Shown here: positions 22,554 to 29,543 of the stretch, piece by piece | Position numbering within the stretch: the stretch's first letter is position 1 | Layout of the letters: the number at the start of each line of letters is the position of its first letter | Origin: MWAR01 sp035388825 | GTDB taxonomy: Bacteria > Muiribacteriota > Ozemobacteria > Ozemobacterales > Ozemobacteraceae | Direction: 5' to 3' | DNA length: 29,543 nucleotides | NCBI GenBank assembly: GCA_035388825.1 | Contig: DAOOQQ010000063.1 | Location: forward strand, 1-29,543 | The notes under the pieces: generated by a model | Told to the model about the DNA's origin: nothing | Database searches by the model: none | What the model saw: the letters and a program-made list of their open reading frames with translations, nothing else | Translations under genes and position numbers: made by a program

Positions 22554-23543
22554 ATGACCATGCAAACCACACCCACCACCGTCAGCATCATCATCCCGGC
22601 ATACAATCCCGGTAGATATATAGATTGTGCTTTGGAGTCTGTCCGCGCGCAGAGCGTTCGGCCGCTCGAACTCGTCATCATCGACGACGGATCCCGGCCG
22701 CCGGTTTCCGCCGATGCGTTCGGGGATCTGCCCATCCGGCTTCTGCGCCAGGAAAACGCCGGCCAGGCCGCCGCCCGGAACCGGGGCATCCGGGAAGCGC
22801 GCGGCACCTGGCTCGCGTTTCTCGACGCCGACGACGTGTGGCACCCCCGCAAGCTCGAACGGCAGCTCCGTGCCGCCGAAACGCATCCCGAAGCCGCGAT
22901 CATCGGCTGCCGGGCGGTGCTGATCGATGCCGGCGGATCCGCGATCGGCGCGGGTCCGGGCGGGGTCTCGGGCGAAATCACCCGGCTCGACCGGCGGCAG
23001 TTCCAGCTCGGCGCGGCGCGGGCGGTTCTCGTCCCCAGCATGGCGCTCGTGAAGCGTGAAACGGCGCTTGCCGCCGACGGGTTCGACACCCGCTACCAGC
23101 CGATCGAGGATCTGGCGTATTTCGACCGGTTGTTCGACGCGGGGGCCAGGGCCGTCGTCGTCGAGGAGTATCTGCTCCAGCGCCGCCTGCACGGGGCCAG
23201 CCTGACCCTCCGTTACCGGCAGATGCTCAACAGCTACCGGCGCTGGATCTCCGAGATCGTCGCTCCAAATGCCGATCCGGCCCATGTGGCCGCCGTCATG
23301 GGCCAGGCATGTCTCGTCACGGGGCTTTCGGCCCTGGCCTGCCGCGAGCGCGGCGATGCCCGGGCGCTTCTGCGCAGGGCCCGCCAGTCCGGCACACCCC
23401 TTTCCCAACTCGTTTTTCCCTTCATTTTCACGCTGCTTCCCGGCGCTCTCACCGATCTTGCGCGATCCGTGAAGCAGCGTCTCGCCGGCCGCACCCCGGC
23501 CCGGCTCTGGAGCGGCGAAGCCACGAACCCGGTTCGCGCCTGA
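22554..23543 (+). CDS. Glycosyltransferase family 2
   Basis: A 329-residue GT-A glycosyltransferase of family 2. Motifs: VSIIIPAYNPGRYIDCALES near residue 10, LVIIDDGS (first Asp pair), NAGQAAARNRGIREARG, and FLDADDVWHPRKLERQ containing the DxD metal site. VPSMALVKRETALAADGFD and LAYFDRLFDAGARAVVVEEY follow, as usual for the family. The C-terminal ~60 residues are predicted helical, with a hydrophobic stretch LVFPFIFTLLPGAL that may touch the membrane. It would transfer a sugar from a nucleotide-sugar donor to a lipid carrier or glycan. GGGAG precedes the ATG. Donor and acceptor are unknown. It heads a cluster with the radical SAM and GT-C genes. Confidence 0.9.
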   Translation: MTMQTTPTTVSIIIPAYNPGRYIDCALESVRAQSVRPLELVIIDDGSRPPVSADAFGDLPIRLLRQENAGQAAARNRGIREARGTWLAFLDADDVWHPRKLERQLRAAETHPEAAIIGCRAVLIDAGGSAIGAGPGGVSGEITRLDRRQFQLGAARAVLVPSMALVKRETALAADGFDTRYQPIEDLAYFDRLFDAGARAVVVEEYLLQRRLHGASLTLRYRQMLNSYRRWISEIVAPNADPAHVAAVMGQACLVTGLSALACRERGDARALLRRARQSGTPLSQLVFPFIFTLLPGALTDLARSVKQRLAGRTPARLWSGEATNPVRA

Positions 23544-23560
23544 CGACAGGAGACGTTACG

Positions 23561-25480
23561 ATGCCCATCACCGAATGGCTGGTCGAAGCCGCCGACAGAA
23601 TCCGCAAGCAGGGCTGGTTCCGGGCCGTTTCCCAATCGCCCCTCTTCTTCACCCTCAAAGAAGAGGTGCTCAAGACCGCCCTGACCGAGTTCGGGGGCTT
23701 CCCCGTCGATATCGGCATCCGGCCGATCCTGCGCATCCGCCAGGCACGCCGCACCCCGCCCTTCGTTCCGTCGCGACCGGCCGCCGGAAGCGCGCTGCGC
23801 ATCCTGTTCATCCAGCCGCCGCTTCCCTCGAACCGGCGCCACAAAGTCATCATCCCCTACGGCCTCGCTTCGATCGCAGCCCAGGTGCGGCTCAAGCACC
23901 CCGACGTGCAGGTGGCGATCCTCGACGCGCTCGCCCTCGATTACGACGAAGAGGCGACCTTCGCGGCCATCCGATCCGCCGAGTGGGATGTCATCGGCTT
24001 CTCGGCCATGACCTGCCAGGTCGACTTTTCCCGCCGCCTCGCCGACCGCATCCGGCGCGAGATGCCGGCCACCCAGATCTGGTTCGGCGGCGTGCACCCG
24101 ACCCTGCGGCCCGAAGAGGTGCTTCCCCACGGCGATATCGCCATCATCGGCGAGGGCGAGGAGACCGTGCTCGAGTTGATCCGGCGCCGCCTGGCCGGCG
24201 AGCCCGCGGCGGGGGTTCCCGGAACGGCCGTCCGCACGTCCGACGGCATCGTCAAAGGCCCTGCCCGGCCGCTGATCGCGGATCTCGACGCGCTGGCCTT
24301 CCCGGCCTACGATCTGCTTCCAATCCGGCTGTACAACAATCCGCTGCACGTCGTCGGCGGCGAGCGGCTGCCCATCTTCGCCTCGCGGGGCTGTCCATAT
24401 GCCTGCTCGTTCTGCAACAGCCCCCAGATCTGGCACCGGAAGGTCCGGTTCCGGTCGGCCGCCAATGTGCTGGCCGAGGTCGACTGGATCATGAGCAGCT
24501 TCGGCATCCGCCAGTTCCACTTCTGGGACGACAACATCACGCTCAAACCCGACCTGATCGCCGAGATCGCCCGCGGCTTCGAGAGCCGGGGCGACATCCG
24601 CTGGATCGCCCTCGACCGGGCCGAGCACATCGTCGCCCACGCCGATCTGCTGCCGCTGTTCCGCCGGTCCGGTTGCGTCGGCATCGAACTGGGTGTCGAA
24701 AGCGTCAATCCGGGCACCTTCGAGTATATCCACAAGGGCCAGGGGTTCGAGGACGTGCGCAAGGCCGTCCAACTGCAGAAAGACGCCGGGCTTGCGCCGC
24801 TCTACACCTGCATGGCGTTCAACCCGGGCGAGACGATCAGCGGCTACCGGCTCCAGAAGGTGTTCCTCGACCAGATCCAGGCGGGCCTGCCGTGGTATGC
24901 CTTCTTTCACCAGCTCCCCTTCCCGATCTACCTGGGCCAGTTCGCCACCCCCTACCCCGGCACGCCGTTCGGCGACGACCGGAACACGCTCGGCGAGGAC
25001 CTCGCCGAGGGGTATCACCACCGGTTCCACCACCACATCAACTTCGTGCCGCGCACTCTTCTCGACGACACACCCGCCGTTTCGCACAAGCCCGACGACG
25101 AGGACCTGGCGATGTTCTTCACGGTCGCGCTCACAGGCCTGTGGGGCTGGTTCGACGGCCATACCGGGATGCGCGAGGCGGCCCGCCGGCTCCGGCGCGT
25201 CCACCGCATCACGACGGCGTTTCTCGCCGCGATCGACGGCCGGCTCACGGTTTCGCAGCTCGCCGATGCCGTCGCCGCCTCGACCGCCGAGAGCCGGCGC
25301 GACGTGCTCCAGGTCATCCCCCTGGCCTGTTACGTCTTCGGTCAGACCGGGCATCTCGGCTCGGCCGCCCAGGCACAGCACACGCTCGCGGAACGGCCCG
25401 CCCCGGTCGCGATTCCGGCCTATCACCGCCGGCTGATCCGCCGTCTGCTGCGCCGCGCCGGCGTTTCCTCCCGGGCCTGA
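23561..25480 (+). CDS. B12-binding domain radical SAM protein
   Basis: A 639-residue radical SAM enzyme with an N-terminal cobalamin-binding domain (~residues 80-210: ILFIQPPLPSNRRHKVIIPY, VIGFSAMTCQVDFSRRLA, IWFGGVHPTLRPEEVL, IIGEGEETVLELI). The radical SAM core follows, with the cluster motif RGCPYACSFCNSP (C278, C282, C285), then FHFWDDNITLKPDLI and GVGIE-type SGCVGIELGVESVNPGTF. A His-rich run (YHHRFHHHINF) and a helical C-terminal region end the protein. Such enzymes do methylations, ring formations or other radical chemistry on unactivated carbons. ACAGGAGA precedes ATG 23561. Position in a glycan cluster suggests modification of a sugar or lipid, but the substrate is unknown. Confidence 0.9.
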   Translation: MPITEWLVEAADRIRKQGWFRAVSQSPLFFTLKEEVLKTALTEFGGFPVDIGIRPILRIRQARRTPPFVPSRPAAGSALRILFIQPPLPSNRRHKVIIPYGLASIAAQVRLKHPDVQVAILDALALDYDEEATFAAIRSAEWDVIGFSAMTCQVDFSRRLADRIRREMPATQIWFGGVHPTLRPEEVLPHGDIAIIGEGEETVLELIRRRLAGEPAAGVPGTAVRTSDGIVKGPARPLIADLDALAFPAYDLLPIRLYNNPLHVVGGERLPIFASRGCPYACSFCNSPQIWHRKVRFRSAANVLAEVDWIMSSFGIRQFHFWDDNITLKPDLIAEIARGFESRGDIRWIALDRAEHIVAHADLLPLFRRSGCVGIELGVESVNPGTFEYIHKGQGFEDVRKAVQLQKDAGLAPLYTCMAFNPGETISGYRLQKVFLDQIQAGLPWYAFFHQLPFPIYLGQFATPYPGTPFGDDRNTLGEDLAEGYHHRFHHHINFVPRTLLDDTPAVSHKPDDEDLAMFFTVALTGLWGWFDGHTGMREAARRLRRVHRITTAFLAAIDGRLTVSQLADAVAASTAESRRDVLQVIPLACYVFGQTGHLGSAAQAQHTLAERPAPVAIPAYHRRLIRRLLRRAGVSSRA

Positions 25481-25483
25481 GCC

Positions 25484-27553
25484 GTGTCCGAACCCACCAC
25501 GTCCCCGCGTTCCGGCCAGAGCCTCTTCAGTGCCCCCCTGCTTCTCTCGGCGCTCTGGGCCCTCCTCGTTGCGGTTGCGTATTACCGCGAGCACCCGCTC
25601 ACCTTCCCGCTTTCGGGCTTCCGCCTCCCCGGCGTGCAGGCTCTCCTGCCGATTCTGCCCGGGATCGCGGCCTTCTGTCTCGCCTGGTTCGCCGGCCACG
25701 GCGCCCTCGTTCTCGCCGGCTGTCCCGCCGGATCGGCCCTCGCCGCCGTGACGGCCCTTCCGGCGGGCCTGATGCTCGCCGCTGCCGCCGGACTGATCTT
25801 CGGCTCGACCTGGGGGTTCTCGACCGGCTCGCTCGCCGTCACGATTCTCTTCCTCTCGATATTCGCCGGCATCAGCCTCCGACGCACCATCTGGCAAGAT
25901 ATATATTCTATTCTATCATCGCTTTTCCGTCCCTTCCCCGTCCGGGCGGCGCTGGCCGTGATCCTTCTCGTCTCAGCCCTCGATCTCCCCGGTGTGACGG
26001 CCCCGTCGATCGCTTACGACGATCAGGTGTACCATCTGACGATCACGCGCCTGTACCGGGAAACCGGCCGGCTCGGCTTTCTGCCCGACCTCCCGCCCGC
26101 GAACCGGCCGCAGAGTTTCCATCTGTTCACCACCTGGATCAGCCTGATCGGCAGCGATGTGGCAATCCGCACGATCAACGGGCTGCTCGCCCCCGCAATC
26201 GCGATCCTGCTCCTCCTGCTGACCGCACGCGCCCTCGGCCCGACCGCCGGGGCCTGCGCAGCCCTCGCCTGGACGCTGCATCCGCAGGTATCTTGGCTCG
26301 CACGCACCGCATACACCGACCTGCTGATCGTCTACCTGGCGCTGGCGGCCCTCTTTGCCGCCTGGCGCACGGCCGTCTGCCGCAGCAAGGACGTTTCGAC
26401 CGCCCTGCTCTGCCTTGCCGTCGTCGCGGGGTACGCCGCCCAGGTGAAGACCTCGGGCGCGATCATCGCGTTTCTCGCCCTGTTCGCCGGCATCTTCGCC
26501 GTCCGTCTCCGGGAGGATTACGCGGTCTCGAGCCGCACGCTCATGGAGCAGGCGTCCTGGTTCTGCTTCGGCCTGCTCGTGATCGCCAGCCCCTGGTATA
26601 TCCGGAACTGGCTGATGGTGGGCAACCCCTTCTACCCGCATTTCAGCTCGCTGTGGGCGGGAGGCGGCCATATCCCGGCGCCGCACACGGCGTTCAGCAC
26701 GGTCTTCCACACGCCCATGCCGTTCGTGTATCTCCAGGAAACCCTCCTCGACCGCTTCGGCATGGGCCGCGACCCGCTCGCCCTGTTCCTGCTCCCCTGG
26801 AACGTCACGGTTCACTGCCATCTGCATGATGCCGAGACGTCGCTCATCTACTTCGACGGCCAGATCGGCTTCGTTCCGCTCGCCATCGCGCCCGCCCTCC
26901 TGTTCCGCTGCTTCGACCGCGACGCCGGCCGCTGGTTCCGCATCGCCTGCGCTTTTGCGGTGGTAACCGTCATCGGATGGGCCTTCGGAACCCACCAGAT
27001 CCGGTTCCTTCTCCCGACGCTCGGCGTGTTCTCGATTCTCGCGGGCGTGCTCGCCGGCTCGGGCAGAGGCTTCGCCGCACTCACGGCCGCGCTCCTGCTC
27101 GCCGCTCTCCCGCACTCGATCAGCTTTTCGGCCATGCGAAACGCCCGAATCGCCCCCTACACGCGTGGCGAAGTGACGGCAGAAGCATTTCTCGAACAGC
27201 AGCTCCCCTTCATGGGGGCTTACGCATTCCTGAACCGCTCGACCGCATCCTCGGCGCATGTCCTCCCGCTGTTCGAGGAGCGTGTCTACTACCTCGACCG
27301 GCGGTTCACCTGGATGGAGCTCGTGCCCTACCCCTTCATCTCTGCCGCCCTCGTCGCGAGAGAGCCGGCGCAGATCCGCACCTATCTGAAGGCGTTCGGG
27401 GTCGACCACCTGTATCTCCCACGCACCGGAGCGCGGTTCCTGTATGGCCTGTTCGACACCCCCGAGTATCGCCGGAACATCGACGGCTTCTTCGCGTCGC
27501 AGACCCGCCGTATTTACTCGGATGCAGCCGGCGAGGTGTTCGAGGTTCCCTGA
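25484..27553 (+). CDS. GT-C family membrane glycosyltransferase (GT39/ArnT-like)
   Basis: A 689-residue polytopic membrane protein with about 11-13 helices and a soluble C-terminal tail (~560-689). The first large periplasmic loop carries IAYDDQVYHLTI, with the paired acidic residues typical of GT-C enzymes that use polyprenyl-phosphate sugars. RPQSFHLFTTW and LARTAYTDLLIVYLALAALF follow, as in the PMT/ArnT superfamily. ASPWYIRNWLMVGNPFYPHF is another typical block. It would move a sugar from a lipid-phosphate carrier to an acceptor outside the cytoplasm. The GTG start lies 3 nt after the radical SAM stop, so translation is probably coupled. The last 40 bp overlap the convergent minus-strand gene. 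Confidence 0.82.
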   Translation: MSEPTTSPRSGQSLFSAPLLLSALWALLVAVAYYREHPLTFPLSGFRLPGVQALLPILPGIAAFCLAWFAGHGALVLAGCPAGSALAAVTALPAGLMLAAAAGLIFGSTWGFSTGSLAVTILFLSIFAGISLRRTIWQDIYSILSSLFRPFPVRAALAVILLVSALDLPGVTAPSIAYDDQVYHLTITRLYRETGRLGFLPDLPPANRPQSFHLFTTWISLIGSDVAIRTINGLLAPAIAILLLLLTARALGPTAGACAALAWTLHPQVSWLARTAYTDLLIVYLALAALFAAWRTAVCRSKDVSTALLCLAVVAGYAAQVKTSGAIIAFLALFAGIFAVRLREDYAVSSRTLMEQASWFCFGLLVIASPWYIRNWLMVGNPFYPHFSSLWAGGGHIPAPHTAFSTVFHTPMPFVYLQETLLDRFGMGRDPLALFLLPWNVTVHCHLHDAETSLIYFDGQIGFVPLAIAPALLFRCFDRDAGRWFRIACAFAVVTVIGWAFGTHQIRFLLPTLGVFSILAGVLAGSGRGFAALTAALLLAALPHSISFSAMRNARIAPYTRGEVTAEAFLEQQLPFMGAYAFLNRSTASSAHVLPLFEERVYYLDRRFTWMELVPYPFISAALVAREPAQIRTYLKAFGVDHLYLPRTGARFLYGLFDTPEYRRNIDGFFASQTRRIYSDAAGEVFEVP

Positions 27554-29543
27554 CCGGAACGGGGCGTTCCGAGTCTCTGCTCGAGCGCCTCTCGCAGCCT
27601 CGTCCACGCCTCTGCATGATAAGCGTCGGCCTCCGCGTCGAACCGGCGGAACGCGCGTTCAAGCGCGAAGCTCCACTGGTCCCCGGCCGGGGCATACAGC
27701 TCCCGGGGCCCCGCGGCGAACAGCGGATCGAGCCGGGCGATCGGAATCACGCGCAGAGCCGCCTCGAACGCCTCGCGCGCCCCCCGGGCATCTCCGAGCG
27801 CCTGCAGAACCACTCCGCGTCGTTCGAGGATCCAGGGATTCGCCGGATCCATCGCATCGAGCCGATCGAGCAGCCCGAGCGCCCCGGCAGGATCGTTCCG
27901 GACGAGCGCCGACCGGGCCAGCCACCAGAGCAGCCAGGGATCCTCGTCGTTCTTGTTCCGGTAGCTCCAGACGCTCCGGAGGCGCACCGCGGCGCGGTCG
28001 AGGATCTCGGAGGCCCCTGTCGCGTCGGCCATCGCGCAGAGTGCCCGCAGCCGCGCCACGAGGAACGTGTCGAGGCCCGCGACAGCCGAGGCGATCACGG
28101 AAGCAGCTCCCGTGGTGTTCGAGGCAAGTTTCAGCTCGACGCTGCCGCAGCCGTCCGTCAGCCATTCGGGCACGATACCGGCCGGCCCCGCGAGCACCGG
28201 CAGCGTCAGGGAAGCCGCCCCGCGATCGACGAGCGCAACGGAAGCCTGGTGCGCCTGCATCAGCTCCTGAGCCGAACCGACCCGGAACCCATGCAGCCGA
28301 TCCGCCATCTCCCGCCGGAACACCGTGCCGTACACCGGATGGTCGAGCACGCAGGCTGAGCCCCAGACACCCCGCTGGATGGCCCGCCAGGCAGAGGGGC
28401 CGGCATCCTGTCCCAGTCGCCTCGCGAGGATCGCCGCCCGCCCCCACCGGATGCCCATCGGGTCGCGCGGCTCGAGCTCGAGCGACCGGAGACAGGCATC
28501 GAGCGCCGCCCGGTCGTTCCCGCCGAGTTCCTGCATTCTACTTATTATATAATGAACAAGATAATAGCCCGGCCGGGACGTTCCCCAGGATTGTACCCGG
28601 AGCAGCTGTTCCTCGTCGGGTTCGGCGCCGAAGGAAAGCTCCATCAACAGCCGCTGAAGCGGGAGATCGAGCCGAAGGGGCGCCGCCGCGACGGCCTCGT
28701 CGAGTCGGGCATGCCATGCGCCGTCGCCCCGGGCAAGGCATTCGAGGGCCTCCCGATACCGTATCCGGGCCTCCTCACCGTTCGCGACGGCCAGCAGGGC
28801 CACACCGCCGAGGGCAAGAACCGAATACACCCAGAGACCGTTTCCTGCCCGGCTGCCACCGGTGGCCTCCGCGACGGGTCCGGATGGGCGGAACCAGACG
28901 AGAAGCACGAGAAACAGCATCGCCGGCGTGTAGTGAACGACATCGGCGAGACCTATGAGAGACATCGAGAGGGCCGCATACCGCCAGATCCCCGGCCGTC
29001 GCTCGCGCCAGAACAGGAGCCAGGCGATCCCGGCACCCGCCAGCAGCGGAATCCCGCCCCACAGCAGCAGTTCGAGAACCACCTGGTGGGTGTGGGGGTA
29101 GATCCAGTCGTAGACCCAGATGCCTGAATCCGGATCGATCACCTGGGGAAGCTCTCCGTAGGACAGGATGCCATGGCCGGTCCATGGGGCGGCCGCAATG
29201 TTCTTCATCGCCGCCGACCAGATGAACAGGCGCTCGTTCAGCAGCCACTCCCCGACGAAGGCCGACTGGGCCAGGCGCCATCCCGTCAGCAAGGTGGCCG
29301 CCCCGGCAGCGAGCATCAGCAGCCAACGGGGCGCGCCAACCGTGCGCTGGTGTGCGATCAGGGCGACACCGCCGACGAGCAGCCCGACGATGAGCACGAC
29401 CCGGCTTCCGGCCCCGAACAGCATCACCGCATACAGCAGCGTCACGGCGAACCGGACGACCCGGCGCGCCTGGTCCGGCAGGAAGCCCCAGGACGAACGG
29501 AACCCCGCCGCGAACAGCATCACCAGCGACCACGCCGCGATCA
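27514..29543 (-). CDS. O-antigen ligase-like (Wzy_C) membrane protein with TPR C-terminus, 5' truncated
   Basis: At least 676 residues, open to the right edge: codons before the first possible start (29523) encode IAAWSLV, so the true start lies outside. The N-terminal ~250 residues are membrane helices with the Wzy_C pattern: a small-residue AGSR patch before LIVGLLVGGVALI, IFSW-like LLNERLFIWSAAMKN, and YPHTHQVVLELLLWGGIPLL containing the key His. The remainder (~280-669) is soluble, with TPR-like helices (ALDACLRSLELEPRDPMGIR, ALGLLDRLDAMDPANPWILE, GVVLQALGDARGAREAFEAA). The family joins or polymerises glycans at the outer face of the membrane. It converges on the GT-C gene and overlaps it by 40 bp. 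A surface-glycan role fits the neighbours. Confidence 0.82.
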   Translation of the reverse strand, partial: IAAWSLVMLFAAGFRSSWGFLPDQARRVVRFAVTLLYAVMLFGAGSRVVLIVGLLVGGVALIAHQRTVGAPRWLLMLAAGAATLLTGWRLAQSAFVGEWLLNERLFIWSAAMKNIAAAPWTGHGILSYGELPQVIDPDSGIWVYDWIYPHTHQVVLELLLWGGIPLLAGAGIAWLLFWRERRPGIWRYAALSMSLIGLADVVHYTPAMLFLVLLVWFRPSGPVAEATGGSRAGNGLWVYSVLALGGVALLAVANGEEARIRYREALECLARGDGAWHARLDEAVAAAPLRLDLPLQRLLMELSFGAEPDEEQLLRVQSWGTSRPGYYLVHYIISRMQELGGNDRAALDACLRSLELEPRDPMGIRWGRAAILARRLGQDAGPSAWRAIQRGVWGSACVLDHPVYGTVFRREMADRLHGFRVGSAQELMQAHQASVALVDRGAASLTLPVLAGPAGIVPEWLTDGCGSVELKLASNTTGAASVIASAVAGLDTFLVARLRALCAMADATGASEILDRAAVRLRSVWSYRNKNDEDPWLLWWLARSALVRNDPAGALGLLDRLDAMDPANPWILERRGVVLQALGDARGAREAFEAALRVIPIARLDPLFAAGPRELYAPAGDQWSFALERAFRRFDAEADAYHAEAWTRLREALEQRLGTPRSGQGTSNTSPAASE

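Noticed and set aside
23575..26829. A 1084-codon plus-strand open frame rich in Arg, Pro and His
   Set aside because: It is a shifted-frame shadow of the radical SAM and GT-C genes. It has no motif and the amino acid bias of an out-of-frame GC-rich read.

Overview
The window is a GC-rich stretch of bacterial chromosome with tightly packed genes. I see no rRNA, tRNA, CRISPR array, insertion sequence or phage gene. The gene set suggests a free-living anaerobe or facultative anaerobe: a trimeric [FeFe] hydrogenase, a sulfane-sulfur handling module, envelope glycan genes and a zinc-ribbon protein with a pilin-like tail. I cannot assign a phylum with confidence. The style (GC-rich anaerobe, pseudopilin-like single-gene proteins, TPR proteins) would fit a little-studied group such as candidate phylum Riflebacteria, but that is a guess.

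Layout. Positions 1-2160 (+): the tail of an unknown gene, an ArsP_1/YraQ-type permease and a TPR protein, closed by a strong bidirectional hairpin (2185-2223). Positions 2238-4222 (-): a probable three-gene unit, esterase, then zinc-ribbon/pilin-like membrane protein, then MerR-like coiled-coil protein. Positions 4223-5124: a 900-bp non-coding region with dispersed palindromic repeats, then an AT-rich segment with a repeated TCTCTAT heptamer and a good promoter. Positions 5125-9868 (+): hymABC, an NAD(P)-linked and possibly electron-bifurcating [FeFe] hydrogenase, plus a receiver-domain protein whose phospho-acceptor Asp is Glu, ending at a terminator. Positions 9947-11344: a zinc alcohol dehydrogenase converging on a GNAT acetyltransferase. 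Positions 11499-15185 (+): an oleate hydratase, an OleA-type thiolase (head-to-head fatty acyl condensation) and a BtpA-family TIM barrel. Positions 15275-20004 (+): an exported metallo-beta-lactamase/rhodanese protein, a two-gene YeeE/YedE (TsuA-like) transporter whose second half is fused to three rhodanese domains, and a terminator. Positions 20036-22504 (+): a UshA-like 5'-nucleotidase, a membrane protein with a HETGH motif and a 106-residue unknown. Positions 22554-29543: a surface-glycan cluster with a GT2 glycosyltransferase, a B12-binding radical SAM enzyme and a GT-C glycosyltransferase, converging with a 40-bp overlap on an O-antigen-ligase/TPR fusion that runs off the right edge.

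How the genes work together. The hydrogenase operon would exchange electrons between H2, NAD(P)H and probably ferredoxin; no maturases are present here. The MBL/rhodanese/YeeE block reads as one system that imports thiosulfate or sulfane sulfur and passes it along rhodanese cysteines. Oleate hydratase and OleA both act on long fatty acyl chains, so this may be an unusual lipid locus, because oleBCD are absent from the neighbourhood. Features I consider least expected are Ser at an H-cluster ligand position in HymC, the Asp-to-Glu receiver beside it, the heptamer array upstream of the hydrogenase, the six-rhodanese transporter module, the OleA/oleate hydratase pairing, and recurrent short AT-rich codon clusters inside otherwise GC3-rich genes.
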